A DNA stretch of 64,000 nucleotides, taken from assembly GCF_900099785.1 (NCBI RefSeq), contig NZ_FNDS01000009.1, positions 62,001-126,000 on the forward strand, written 5' to 3'. The stretch comes from Pseudomonas panipatensis (GTDB taxonomy: Bacteria > Pseudomonadota > Gammaproteobacteria > Pseudomonadales > Pseudomonadaceae). Made by a program: the position numbers and the translations under genes. Shown here one piece after another: positions 36,638 through 50,709 of this stretch; position 1 is the stretch's first letter; each line of letters opens with the position of its first letter. The notes beneath the pieces were generated by a model, which was not told the origin of the DNA, made no database searches, and saw only the letters and a program-made list of their open reading frames with translations.

Positions 36638-37210
36638 TCAGGTCGGCTTTGCCGCCGCCTTCCACAGGACTTCCTTGACCCCCTGGCGCTTGGCGGCGAT
36701 GCGCGCGGCGACGAACAGCAGGTCGGAAAGACGGTTCAGGTAGCGCATTGCGCTGCCGCCCAGCGGTTCGACGTCATTCAATTGCTGGCAGCGACGTTCC
36801 GCCTTGCGTGCCAGGCTGCGGCACACGTGAACCTGCGCGACCAACCGGGAGCCGCCGGGAAGGATGAACTCCTTTAGCGGTTCCAGCTCGTCGTTCCAGG
36901 CATCGATGGCCTGTTCCAGGCGCTCCACCTCGGCATCGTCAAGGGCGCGGTACTCCGGCATCGCCAGTTCGCCACCGAGGTCGAACAGGCGGTGCTGGAT
37001 CGGCGTCAGTACCTGCAGCAACTGATCCAGCGCCGCCGTTCGCGCCTCCTGCAGATCCGCCAGCAGCAGGCCAAGCTGGCTGTTCAATTCGTCGACGCAG
37101 CCGATGGCTTCGATGCGGGGATGGTGCTTGGACACCCGCCGACCGTCGGCCAGGCCGGTCTCACCGGCGTCGCCGGTGCGCGTGTAGATCTTCGAAAGCC
37201 GATAGCCCAT
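36638..37210 (-). CDS. PduO-type ATP:cob(I)alamin adenosyltransferase
   Basis: A 190-residue helical-bundle enzyme that makes adenosylcobalamin. The N-terminal ATP motif is TRTGDAGETGLADGRR, and the family signature RYLNRLSDLLFVAAR sits near the end. It starts 3 bp after the sensor kinase gene, so it is the last gene of the leftward response regulator-panE-kinase transcript. The link to signalling may be only positional. Confidence 0.93.
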   Translation of the reverse strand: MGYRLSKIYTRTGDAGETGLADGRRVSKHHPRIEAIGCVDELNSQLGLLLADLQEARTAALDQLLQVLTPIQHRLFDLGGELAMPEYRALDDAEVERLEQAIDAWNDELEPLKEFILPGGSRLVAQVHVCRSLARKAERRCQQLNDVEPLGGSAMRYLNRLSDLLFVAARIAAKRQGVKEVLWKAAAKPT

Positions 37211-37213
37211 GGC

Positions 37214-39280
<2,067 letters not shown>

Positions 39281-39304
39281 AGACGGATCGATGTGCGAAA
39301 GCAG

Positions 39305-39324
39305 GGCGGGCAGGTTAGCCCGCC
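39305..39324 (-). terminator. Possible attenuating hairpin after panE
   Basis: GGCGGGC and GCCCGCC form a 7-bp stem at the panE stop, without a clear T-run; it may only lower read-through into the kinase gene. Confidence 0.3.
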
Positions 39325-39326
39325 GC

Positions 39327-41245
<1,919 letters not shown>

Positions 41246-41306
41246 GGGGCAGGGTGCTCGGAAGGGGAGGAAGTGACGCCGGTTCTTGGCCGGGCGCGTG
41301 TTTGTA

Positions 41307-41876
<570 letters not shown>

Positions 41877-41939
41877 GTCGAACGTGGAACCTCATCGGCC
41901 GGCCGACGTCGCAGTAGTGAGTCGCCCGGCGACTGTTCA

Positions 41940-41967
41940 CCGCCATGGTTCGCCATGGCGGTTGCGT
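41940..41967 (+). terminator. Hairpin after yajQ
   Basis: CCGCCATGG, UUCG-type loop, CCATGGCGG, then TTGCGTTT; a very stable stem 63 bp after the stop. Confidence 0.5.
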
Positions 41968-42000
41968 TTCTGCAATGGCAAATCAAGGGGGACATGATCC

Positions 42001-42843
42001 ATGGATATGAATTACGACCAGATCGTGAAGAGCGCGGAAGCCTGGACGCCAGTGGTACTGAGCTACCTGGGCAACATCGTGCTGGCGCTGCTCACGCTTC
42101 TCGTCGGTTGGTGGCTGATCAATACCCTGACTCGCCGGGTGGGCGGTGTGCTCTCCAACCGGCATGTGGACAAGACGCTGCAGAGCTTCGTCGGCAGCCT
42201 GGTGAACATCGCCCTCAAGGGCATGCTGGTGATCAGCGTGGCCTCGATGATCGGCATCCAGACCACCAGCTTCGTCGCCGCCATCGGTGCCGCCGGCCTG
42301 GCCATCGGCCTGGCGCTGCAGGGCAGCCTGTCGAACTTCGCCGGCGGCGTGCTGATCCTGCTGTTCCGTCCGTTCAAGGTCGGCGACTGGATCGAGGCAC
42401 AAGGCGTGGCAGGCACCGTGGACAGCATCCTGATCTTCCACACGGTGTTGCGTACCGGTGACAACAAGCGGGTGGTCGTGCCCAACGGCAGCCTTTCCAA
42501 CGGCACCATCACCAACTGCTCCAGCGAACCGATGCGCAAGGTGGTCTTCGATGTCGGCGTCGACTACGAGGCCGACCTGCAGCAGGCCCGCGATGTGCTG
42601 CTGGCGCTGGCCGCGGACCCGCGCGTGATGCACGATCCGGCGCCGGTGGCGGTGGTCAGCAAACTGGGCGAAAGCGCGATTACCCTGTCCCTGCGGGTCT
42701 GGGTGAAGAACGCCGACTACTGGGACGTGCTCTTCCTGTTCAACGAGAAGGCGCGCGATGCCCTGGCCCAGCGTGGCATCGGCATTCCCTTCCCGCAGCG
42801 GGTGGTGAAAGTGGTCAAGGGCGAACTGGTCGAAGCGGACTGA
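42001..42843 (+). CDS. Small-conductance mechanosensitive channel (MscS family)
   Basis: A 280-residue channel with three membrane helices (about 17-43, 60-80 and 87-115). The pore helix is glycine- and alanine-rich (AAIGAAGLAIGLALQGSLSNFAGG), as in MscS, where its packing controls gating; the cytoplasmic beta domain follows with FRPFKVGDWIEAQG and VPNGSL. It releases solutes under hypo-osmotic shock. Length is close to E. coli MscS (286). Confidence 0.94.
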   Translation: MDMNYDQIVKSAEAWTPVVLSYLGNIVLALLTLLVGWWLINTLTRRVGGVLSNRHVDKTLQSFVGSLVNIALKGMLVISVASMIGIQTTSFVAAIGAAGLAIGLALQGSLSNFAGGVLILLFRPFKVGDWIEAQGVAGTVDSILIFHTVLRTGDNKRVVVPNGSLSNGTITNCSSEPMRKVVFDVGVDYEADLQQARDVLLALAADPRVMHDPAPVAVVSKLGESAITLSLRVWVKNADYWDVLFLFNEKARDALAQRGIGIPFPQRVVKVVKGELVEAD

Positions 42844-42858
42844 ATCGACTCGCCCAGA

Positions 42859-42887
42859 CAAAGGCCGGCGCAAAGCCGGCCTTTTTG
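42859..42887. terminator. Terminator between mscS-type gene and ampG
   Basis: AAAGGCCGGC, GCAAA loop, GCCGGCCTTTTT between convergent genes. Confidence 0.88.
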
Positions 42888-42901
42888 CATCGGCCTTGCG
42901 C

Positions 42902-44713
42902 TCAGCTGCGCTCCGCGCTGCCCTGCACCGCCGGCACCTCGTCGGCAACCGTCGAGGCGCCGTTGGGCATGCCGTTGTTGCGGCGCAGCCAGAGCCAGCC
43001 GATCAGCAGCAAGGTGGGAATACCGAGGATGGCGGTAAAGAAGAAGAACTGCTCGTAGCCCATGCTCTCGACCATGCTGCCGGAGTAGCCGCCGATGAAG
43101 CGCGGCAGCAGCAGCATGGTGGAGCTGAGCATGGCGTACTGGGTGGCGGAGAACTTCAGGTTGGTCAGGCTCGACAGGTAGGCGACGAAGGCCGAGGCGG
43201 CCAGGCCGCCACTGAAATTGTCGAGCATGATGGTCAGCACGAACATGCTGACATGCGGCTCCAGCTCCTTGAGCAGGGTGAAGACGTCCTGCCCGGCGAT
43301 GCTCGGATCACTGATCGGGCCCATGTGCGCGAGCATGGAGAACAGCAGGTTGGTCGCCGCCGAGGCCGCGCCACCGAGGAAGAGAATCGGCAGGATGCTG
43401 AAGCGGGCGATCAGCAAGCCTCCCGCGGCGGCACCGAGCAGCGTCATGATCACGCCGAACAGCTTGCTGACGGTGGCGATCACGTCCTTGGAGAAGCCCA
43501 TGTCGATGTAGAACACCCCGGCCATCACGCCCATCACGGTGTCCGAAAGGCGATAGGTGGAGATCAGTCCCAGCAGCAGCAATGCCTGCCAGCGATAGCG
43601 CCGCACGAATTCGGTGATGGGCGTCAGCACCGGGGCCATGAGCAGGCGGCCCGGCGCGGAAACGCAACTCAGCGCGATCAGCAGGTAGAGGCTGCCCAGC
43701 CACAGTTTTCCGGCATGGAAGGAATTGGTCATGGCGGTGCCGGTGACCAGCAGGATGATCAGCACTATCACCGAAACCGCCTGGTGCACGAAGTCGAACT
43801 GCGGCACCCCCTTGCCGTGCACCGCCAGCAGCAGGGGTCGGCGGACCTTCGACAGCAGTTCGCGGACCGGACGGATTTGCTTGCGCCCGCGCGGGGTCAG
43901 GCACATGGCGATGAAGATGGCGTAAAGCGCCGCGCGCGGCCAGGCGGAGTTGGTCAGCGCGGTGAGCATGGCCGGCAGGGAGATCAGCAGCACCAGCAGT
44001 TGCAGCACCGAGAGCAACTGGTGATTGAAGGCGAAGGTCGAGCCGCCGATGGGCTGCGCTTGCACGTTCACCGGCGGCTCGCGCATCAGCAGGCTGGTGA
44101 GCAGGCCGGGCAGGATGAGCAGGGAGAAGAGTGCATAGGTCAGGCCCCAGGCGCTCTGGCTGTAGTGAATGGCACTGGAACCGAACCACTCGGCGAAGAA
44201 CAGCGCACCCGCGCTGGCCAGCAGCACTGCCGCCCGGTAGCCGGTCATGTAGCAGGCGGCGAGGGCGGCCTGGCGCGTGTCCTCGGCGATTTCCAGGCGG
44301 TAGGCATCGATGGCGATGTCCTGGGTGGCCGAGGCGAAGGCCACCACCAGGGCCAGGCCGATCAGCCAGGGCAGGTGTTGCTGCGGGTTGCACAGGGCCA
44401 TGCCGAGCAGGCCGATGGCGATCAGCGTCTGGGAGAAGACCAGCCAGGAGCGGCGGCGTCCCAGCTTGCCGATCAATGGCAGGCGCCATTGGTCGAGCAT
44501 CGGCGACCAGACCCATTTGAAGGCATACACCAAGCCAAGCCAGCTGGCGAAACCAATGGTCTCGCGCGCCACGCCGGCCTCTCGCAGCCATACCGAGAGC
44601 GTGGTGAAAACCAGCATCGTCGGCAGTCCGGCAGCGAAGCCGAGCAGCAAAAGCGCGAGACTGGCGGGAGATTTGTAGGCAACCAACGCCTCTCGCCAGG
44701 AATGCTCTGTCAT
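42902..44713 (-). CDS. ampG: Muropeptide permease AmpG
   Basis: A 603-residue major-facilitator transporter bringing GlcNAc-anhydroMurNAc peptides into the cytosol for recycling and for AmpR-controlled beta-lactamase induction. It begins MTEHSWREALVAYKSP at 44713 and shows at least 12 hydrophobic helices. The early LLLLGFAAGLPTMLVF and WRLPLIGKLGRRRSW loops are typical. It is slightly longer than usual, with a C-terminal tail of about 25 polar residues. Confidence 0.94.
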   Translation of the reverse strand: MTEHSWREALVAYKSPASLALLLLGFAAGLPTMLVFTTLSVWLREAGVARETIGFASWLGLVYAFKWVWSPMLDQWRLPLIGKLGRRRSWLVFSQTLIAIGLLGMALCNPQQHLPWLIGLALVVAFASATQDIAIDAYRLEIAEDTRQAALAACYMTGYRAAVLLASAGALFFAEWFGSSAIHYSQSAWGLTYALFSLLILPGLLTSLLMREPPVNVQAQPIGGSTFAFNHQLLSVLQLLVLLISLPAMLTALTNSAWPRAALYAIFIAMCLTPRGRKQIRPVRELLSKVRRPLLLAVHGKGVPQFDFVHQAVSVIVLIILLVTGTAMTNSFHAGKLWLGSLYLLIALSCVSAPGRLLMAPVLTPITEFVRRYRWQALLLLGLISTYRLSDTVMGVMAGVFYIDMGFSKDVIATVSKLFGVIMTLLGAAAGGLLIARFSILPILFLGGAASAATNLLFSMLAHMGPISDPSIAGQDVFTLLKELEPHVSMFVLTIMLDNFSGGLAASAFVAYLSSLTNLKFSATQYAMLSSTMLLLPRFIGGYSGSMVESMGYEQFFFFTAILGIPTLLLIGWLWLRRNNGMPNGASTVADEVPAVQGSAERS

Positions 44714-44753
44714 GGATTGGTTTCCAGCACGCAAAAAATTATCGCGAACTCTA

Positions 44754-45122
44754 CTAGGAGAGCTGGTTGCTAAGCCAGCCGTGCCGACGTATGTCCACCC
44801 GGTCGTTGTGGATTCGCACGCCCTCGGCGCGCAGGCGTGCCCGTTGCTCGTCGCCACTCGGACTGCCCAGCGGCAGGCTGATGCGTCCACCGGCGGCGAT
44901 CACCCGGTGCCAGGGTAGACGCGAATCTTCCGGCAACTGGCCGAGAATGCGTCCGACCAGACGCGCGGCGCGCCCGAGTCCGGCCAGGGCGGCCAGCTCG
45001 CCATAGCTCACGACGAAGCCTTGCGGCACCTGGGACAGCGCCAGGTAGATCGCCTCGCGCCGCATCTGCTGGCTTTGCCGATCCGGGGCGCTGGGCGCAG
45101 ATGGAGAGGGACGCTGGCACAT
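44754..45122 (-). CDS. Alkyltransferase-like protein (ATL)
   Basis: A 122-residue protein of the O6-alkylguanine-DNA alkyltransferase DNA-binding domain family. The active-site motif is PWHRV (LPWHRVIAAGG), with Trp in place of the Cys that accepts alkyl groups in MGMT/Ogt. Such proteins bind O6-alkylguanine and pass the lesion to nucleotide excision repair instead of repairing it themselves. Start at 45122 (MCQRPSPSA) with GGAG upstream; a shorter start at Met20 is possible. Confidence 0.9.
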   Translation of the reverse strand: MCQRPSPSAPSAPDRQSQQMRREAIYLALSQVPQGFVVSYGELAALAGLGRAARLVGRILGQLPEDSRLPWHRVIAAGGRISLPLGSPSGDEQRARLRAEGVRIHNDRVDIRRHGWLSNQLS

Positions 45123-45243
45123 GGAGGGCTCCGGCGGGACTGAGGTGTGCGGCAAGCATATCGGCTGGCGCATCGTCGGCAAGCGCCTCAAGCATCCCGG
45201 CGTTCGTTCCGGCGCTTGGCGGAAGCTAGCCTGGCCTGCCCCA

Positions 45244-45275
45244 TAAAAAAGCCCCGCGCAGGGCGGGGCTTTTTC
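45244..45275 (-). terminator. Terminator of the SDR gene
   Basis: AGCCCCGCCC and its complement form a stem; on the minus strand TTTTTTAT follows. Confidence 0.85.
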
Positions 45276-45292
45276 ATGGCTGGGGCCGAGCC

Positions 45293-46051
45293 TTACAGGC
45301 GCAGACCGCCGTCCAGTTCCAGCACGCGGCCGGTGTAGTAATCGTTCTCGAGGATGTAGGCCACCGAGTGGGCGATCTCGTCCGGACGGCCGAGGCGCTT
45401 GAGCGGAATGCCGGAGGTCATCTTTTCCAGGGCTTCCGGTTTCATGCTGGCGACCATTTCGGTCTCGATGAAGCCGGGGGCCACGCCTGCCACGCGAATG
45501 CCGTAGCGCGCCAGTTCCTTGGCCCAGACCACGGTGTCGGCGGCGACCCCGGCCTTGGCCGCGGAATAGTTGGCCTGGCCCATGTTGCCGGCGCGCGAGA
45601 TCGAGGAGATGTTGATGATCGCGCCCTGGTTGCCCAGTTCGATCATCTTCGCCGCCACTTCGCGGGTGCAGAGGAACACGCCGGTCAGGTTGACGTCGAT
45701 CACCGACTGCCATTGCGCCAGGCTCATCTTGGTCATCTGGCCATCCTTGACCTTGATGGTCAGGCCGTCGCGAAGGATACCGGCATTGTTCACCAGGCCA
45801 TTGATAGCGCCGAAGTCGCTGGCGACCTGGGCCACCATGTGGGTAACCTGTTCTTCGTTCGCTACGTTGCACAGATAGGCACGGGCATCGCCACCGGCGG
45901 CCTTGCAGGCGCTCACCGCGTCATCCAGCCGTTCCTGGTTGAGGTCGACCAGCGCCAGCTTCGCGCCCTTGGCGGCGAGGAACTCGCCCATCGCGCGGCC
46001 CAGGCCCTGGCCGCCACCGGTGATGATGATGACCTTGTCTTGCAGTTGCAT
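45293..46051 (-). CDS. Short-chain dehydrogenase/reductase (FabG-like)
   Basis: A 252-residue classical SDR: cofactor loop [12 protein letters not shown] (11-22), Asp36 suggesting NAD preference, LVNNAGIL, the catalytic Ser in ISSISRAG and the YSAAK Tyr/Lys pair, and a C-terminal LDGGLRL. It resembles 3-oxoacyl-ACP reductases but is not in a fatty-acid gene cluster, so its real substrate is open. Transcribed away from the HugZ-type gene. Confidence 0.92.
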   Translation of the reverse strand: MQLQDKVIIITGGGQGLGRAMGEFLAAKGAKLALVDLNQERLDDAVSACKAAGGDARAYLCNVANEEQVTHMVAQVASDFGAINGLVNNAGILRDGLTIKVKDGQMTKMSLAQWQSVIDVNLTGVFLCTREVAAKMIELGNQGAIINISSISRAGNMGQANYSAAKAGVAADTVVWAKELARYGIRVAGVAPGFIETEMVASMKPEALEKMTSGIPLKRLGRPDEIAHSVAYILENDYYTGRVLELDGGLRL

Positions 46052-46095
46052 CTTGAAACCCCTACGAGCAGTTCTGGTGAATAGCCTCGCCGGCG

Positions 46096-46115
46096 ACTGT
46101 GAACAGATGAACAGT
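46096..46115. repeat. Inverted repeat in the SDR/HugZ divergent spacer
   Basis: ACTGT (46096-46100) and ACAGT (46111-46115), 10 bp apart, with overlapping GAACAG direct repeats. It could be a regulator site; spacing does not fit a LexA box. Confidence 0.3.
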
Positions 46116-46156
46116 GCCCGTCCGTTTGCGACGGATTCTCAACGAGGAGTCATAAG

Positions 46157-46894
46157 GTGAGCGTGAAAGCTGCCAAGCATGCCCGAGAAATGCTGCTCAA
46201 GGAATACCGCGGTGTGCTCTCTACCCAGTCGAAGAAATGGCCGGGCTTCCCTTTCGGATCAGTGGTCCCCTACTGCCTGGACGCGCTCGGTCGGCCGCTG
46301 ATCCTGATCAGCCGGATCGCCCAGCACACCCATAACCTGCAGGCCGACGCCAAGTGCTCGTTGCTGATCGGCGAGCGCAATGCCGACGACGTCCAGGCCG
46401 CCGGACGCCTGACGCTGCTGGCCGAGGCGCAGCAACTGGTCGATGTCGCCGAGATCGATGCCGCGGCGACGCGCTACTACCGTTATTTCCCAGCCTCGCG
46501 TGACTACCACAAGGCCCACGATTTCGATTTCTGGGTTCTGCAGCCGGTGCAATGGCGCTATATCGGCGGTTTCGGCGATATCCACTGGCTGGGCGCCGAC
46601 AGCGTGACGCTGGACAATCCCTTCGCCGGCGAGGTGGAGGCGGGGATGGTCGCGCACATGAACAGCGACCATGCCGAGGCCATTGCGCATTATCTGGCGC
46701 TGGCCGGCCTGGCAGCGGGCGATGCGCCCGAACTGGCCGGAATCGATACAGAAGGTTTCCACCTGCGCGTCGGCGCGACTCTGCACTGGTTGCCCTTCCC
46801 GGCGCCCTGCGGCAACCCTGGCGAGGTCCGTCAGGCCCTGGTCCTGCTCGCCCGCGCCCAAGCCTGGCCGGGAACCGAGGTGATCCAGGCTTGA
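46157..46894 (+). CDS. HugZ-type pyridoxamine-oxidase-like protein with DUF2470
   Basis: A 245-residue protein. The N-terminal split-barrel flavin-binding-like domain (1-150) resembles pyridoxamine 5'-phosphate oxidases, and the C-terminal DUF2470 domain (about 165-240) has the conserved MVAHMNSDHAEAI. This combination is that of HugZ heme oxygenases and related heme-using proteins. GAGGAG at 46144-46149 sets the GTG start at 46157. Heme breakdown is inferred only; no heme uptake genes are adjacent. Confidence 0.87.
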   Translation: MSVKAAKHAREMLLKEYRGVLSTQSKKWPGFPFGSVVPYCLDALGRPLILISRIAQHTHNLQADAKCSLLIGERNADDVQAAGRLTLLAEAQQLVDVAEIDAAATRYYRYFPASRDYHKAHDFDFWVLQPVQWRYIGGFGDIHWLGADSVTLDNPFAGEVEAGMVAHMNSDHAEAIAHYLALAGLAAGDAPELAGIDTEGFHLRVGATLHWLPFPAPCGNPGEVRQALVLLARAQAWPGTEVIQA

Positions 46895-46959
46895 AATCGT
46901 CCGGCGCTGGCGCCACCTAAGGAAATATCCGGGCTGACGCCCCGCCAAGGACCCCGATA

Positions 46960-47427
46960 ATGCGTGTTTCCCTGTTCCTCCTGCTGCTCTTCCCGTTGAT
47001 CGAACTGGCCTTGCTGATCAAGGTCGGCAGCATCATCGGGGTCGGCTGGACCCTGTTCCTGATCATCGCCAGCGCCTTCATCGGCGCGGCCCTGTTGCGC
47101 GTGGCCGGTGTCGCCACCGCCTGGCGCGCCCGTGAACGCCTGGCGCGTGGCGAACTGCCCGAGCAAGAGATGCTCGAAGGCCTGCTGATCGCCGTCGGTG
47201 GCGGTCTGCTGATGCTGCCCGGCTTCATCAGTGACATCCTCGGCATCCTCTGCCTGATCCCCTTCACCCGCCGTCTGCTGCTCAGCGGCGTGCGGCGGCG
47301 TATCCAGGAGCAGGCACTGCGCCAGCGCGCCTTCGCCGACGATCCGCAGGCCCAGAGCCGCGGTCCGCAAGGGCCGAACGTGATCGAGGGCGAGTACGAG
47401 CGGCGCGACAGCGATCGCCTGCGCTGA
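46960..47427 (+). CDS. fxsA: FxsA family inner membrane protein
   Basis: A 155-residue protein with three or four hydrophobic segments in the first 105 residues (VSLFLLLLFPLIELALLIKVG, then GGGLLMLPGFISDILG, the FxsA signature) and a polar tail. E. coli FxsA overproduction relieves phage T7 exclusion by F; the natural role is unknown. Its place directly upstream of groES is conserved in gammaproteobacteria. A run of seven T follows the stop without a clear hairpin. Confidence 0.93.
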   Translation: MRVSLFLLLLFPLIELALLIKVGSIIGVGWTLFLIIASAFIGAALLRVAGVATAWRARERLARGELPEQEMLEGLLIAVGGGLLMLPGFISDILGILCLIPFTRRLLLSGVRRRIQEQALRQRAFADDPQAQSRGPQGPNVIEGEYERRDSDRLR

Positions 47428-47445
47428 AATTTTTTTCGTCACGGC

Positions 47446-47473
47446 CTTGAAATGCCCTGGGGCGACCTTATGT
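47446..47473 (+). promoter_or_regulatory. Sigma-32 heat-shock promoter of groES-groEL
   Basis: CTTGAAA (47446-47452), 13-bp spacer, CCTTATGT (47466-47473), close to the sigma-32 consensus CTTGAAA / CCCCATNT. The leader to groES is about 140 nt and includes two small hairpins. Confidence 0.75.
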
Positions 47474-47619
47474 AGCAGGCACCGCAAGGTCCCTGTCGCT
47501 TGGACAGGCTGTCTTACGCGGCTCGCCCGTCGAGCCGCAAACCGGCGAAGCCGGATTCAACAAAACTTGCCGGACATTGATCCGGCCGTTGGAAACCACT
47601 GTTTGGGAGAGTTACGACT

Positions 47620-47913
47620 ATGAAGCTTCGTCCTCTGCATGACCGCGTCGTTATCCGTCGCAGCGAGGAAGAAACCAAGACCGCAGGCGGCATCGTGCTG
47701 CCGGGTTCCGCAGCCGAGAAGCCGAACCGTGGCGAAGTAGTCGCTGTCGGCACCGGCCGCGTGCTGGACAACGGCGAAGTTCGCGCTCTGGCAGTGAAAG
47801 TGGGTGACAAGGTGGTATTCGGTCCGTATTCGGGCAGCAACGCCATCAAAGTCGATGGCGAAGAGCTGCTGGTGATGGGCGAGTCCGAGATCCTCGCCGT
47901 CCTGGAAGACTGA
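47620..47913 (+). CDS. groES: Co-chaperonin GroES
   Basis: A 97-residue co-chaperonin forming the seven-fold lid on Gro[16 protein letters not shown] opens the protein; the mobile loop ([20 protein letters not shown], about 16-35) contains the GIVL contact for Gro[15 protein letters not shown] follows. Co-transcribed with groEL after 51 bp. Confidence 0.98.
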
Positions 47914-47952
47914 TCCGTCCGCCCCTTCCCGTTTTCATCGCATTCGATTTAG

Positions 47953-49605
<1,653 letters not shown>

Positions 49606-49625
49606 GCCACCCGGCCCCTGGCTGT

Positions 49626-49656
49626 GGAAAAGCCCCGCTTCGGCGGGGCTTTTCTT
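49626..49656 (+). terminator. Terminator of groES-groEL
   Basis: AAAAGCCCCGC, TTCG, GCGGGGCTTTTC. Confidence 0.9.
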
Positions 49657-49692
49657 TGCCGGTCGAGAATGCGGGCGCCCAAGCGCCGAGGC

Positions 49693-49721
49693 TTCATCCC
49701 GGCAGGCCTTTGTGCCAAGAT
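49693..49721 (+). promoter_or_regulatory. Putative crcB promoter
   Basis: TTCATC (49693-49698), 17-bp spacer, CAAGAT (49716-49721). The predicted start, near 49728, coincides with the first base of the riboswitch aptamer. Confidence 0.4.
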
Positions 49722-49728
49722 TCGCCGC

Positions 49729-49780
49729 CAGGAGATGGCATTCCTCCTTAAACCGCCCCCGTGGCTGATGATGCCTACGC
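49729..49780 (+). promoter_or_regulatory. Fluoride riboswitch aptamer (crcB motif)
   Basis: The sequence follows the crcB RNA consensus: GGAGATGGCATTCCTCC closes the first stem (GGAG with CTCC around the GATGGCATTC loop), then TTAAACCGC, and the conserved GGCTGATGATGCCTACG 3' segment that forms the pseudoknot and fluoride pocket. It lies directly upstream of crcB, the expected target. Confidence 0.92.
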
Positions 49781-49844
49781 ATACACCTGGAAAGGCGCGT
49801 AGGCGCTCGCCTGCGGCCTGTCCGAAGCTCCCTGGAAGGACAGG
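49773..49844 (+). promoter_or_regulatory. Expression platform of the fluoride riboswitch
   Basis: GCCTACGC, the 3' edge of the aptamer (49773-49780), is perfectly complementary to GCGTAGGC at 49797-49804, giving an alternative hairpin that would break the aptamer. Further on CCTGTCC (49817-49823) pairs with GGACAGG (49838-49844), which overlaps the crcB ribosome site (AAGGA). No T-run is present, so control is probably at translation initiation. Confidence 0.65.
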
Positions 49845-49847
49845 ATC

Positions 49848-50231
49848 ATGTGCAAACCCATTCTCGCCATTGCCATAGGCGCCGCGCTCGGCGCGCTGTT
49901 GCGCTGGTTCCTCGGCCTCAAGCTGAACAGCCTGCTGCCCTCGATTCCCCCCGGCACCCTGACCGCCAACCTGGTCGGTGGCTACATCATCGGTGCGGCC
50001 GTCGCCTACTTCGCCAGCGCGCCGGGAATCGCGCCAGAATGGCGGTTATTCATCATTACCGGCTTCTGCGGGGGGCTGACGACCTTCTCCACCTTCTCGG
50101 TGGAAATCGTCAGCCTGTTGCAGGAAGGGCGCTTGGTCTGGGCGATGGGGGCGATCGCCCTGCATGTGAGCGGTTCGCTGCTGATGACGTTGCTCGGGCT
50201 GCTCACCGGCAACTGGCTGATGGGCAAGTGA
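49848..50231 (+). CDS. crcB: Fluoride channel CrcB/Fluc
   Basis: A 127-residue four-helix membrane protein; Fluc channels work as antiparallel dimers that let fluoride leave the cell. Conserved residues are present: GALLRWFLG at the first helix, NLVGGYIIG (Asn in the pore region), and the [14 protein letters not shown] motif with the break in helix 3 and pore Phe/Thr/Ser residues. It is first in a two-gene unit with the DUF190 gene. Confidence 0.95.
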   Translation: MCKPILAIAIGAALGALLRWFLGLKLNSLLPSIPPGTLTANLVGGYIIGAAVAYFASAPGIAPEWRLFIITGFCGGLTTFSTFSVEIVSLLQEGRLVWAMGAIALHVSGSLLMTLLGLLTGNWLMGK

Positions 50232-50248
50232 GCGACAGGAGCACCCGG

Positions 50249-50572
50249 ATGAACGGCTTTCAATTGACCTTTTTCACCCAGCAGGATCGCCGCCACGCCG
50301 GCCTGCCGCTGGCCCAGTGGCTGCTCGAGGAAGCGCGCCGGCAGAAGATTCGCGGCGCCACGCTGGTCTCCGCCAGCGAAGGCTTCGGCCGCAGCGGGCG
50401 CATCCACGCCGCGCACTTCTGTGAGCTGGCCGATCAGCCCCAGGAGGTGACCATGGTCGTCAGCGCCGAGGAAGCCGAGCGCTTCTTCGAACGCCTGCGA
50501 GCTGCCCAGGTCCAGCTGTTCTACGTGAAGACGCCGATCGAGTTCGGCGTGCTCGGCGTCGATCCCGACTAG
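50249..50572 (+). CDS. DUF190 protein next to crcB
   Basis: A 107-residue soluble protein of the DUF190 family, ferredoxin-like and PII-like in fold (FTQQDRRHAGLPLAQWLLEEAR, IRGATLVSASEGFGRSGRIH, MVVSAEEAERFFERL). Start at 50249 with ACAGGAG upstream, 17 bp after crcB. DUF190 genes often accompany crcB, which suggests a function in fluoride handling, but no activity is known to me. Confidence 0.85.
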   Translation: MNGFQLTFFTQQDRRHAGLPLAQWLLEEARRQKIRGATLVSASEGFGRSGRIHAAHFCELADQPQEVTMVVSAEEAERFFERLRAAQVQLFYVKTPIEFGVLGVDPD

Positions 50573-50589
50573 AAGGCTTTCTCCCTGTG

Positions 50590-50622
50590 CCGCGCCAGTC
50601 GTGGCGGCGCGGGATTCTTTTG
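50590..50622 (+). terminator. Terminator of crcB-DUF190
   Basis: CCGCGCC (50590-50596) and GGCGCGG (50606-50612) form a stem, then a T-rich stretch. Confidence 0.6.
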
Positions 50623-50657
50623 TTTGTTGAATAAATGTGAAAAAAATGTCAAAGACG

Positions 50658-50674
50658 CTTAAGTTCCATTTAAG
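50658..50674 (+). promoter_or_regulatory. PmrA-type box in the colRS promoter
   Basis: CTTAAG, 5 bp, TTTAAG: both half-sites fit HTTAAK at the 11-bp spacing of the PmrA box used by OmpR-family regulators. It ends 5 bp before a weak -10 (TAGGCT at 50680-50685), so it occupies the -35 position, as for an activated promoter. The factor could be PmrA, or ColR itself. Confidence 0.6.
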
Positions 50675-50709
50675 GGCGCTAGGCTACGCTGCTCGTTAAG
50701 GAGAGGCAG

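Noticed and set aside
42896..44773. 625-codon plus-strand open frame
   Set aside because: Antisense to ampG; His/Gln/Gly-rich shadow product.
46096..46115. LexA box
   Set aside because: The CTG and CAG halves are 12 bp apart rather than 10, and neither gene is an SOS gene.
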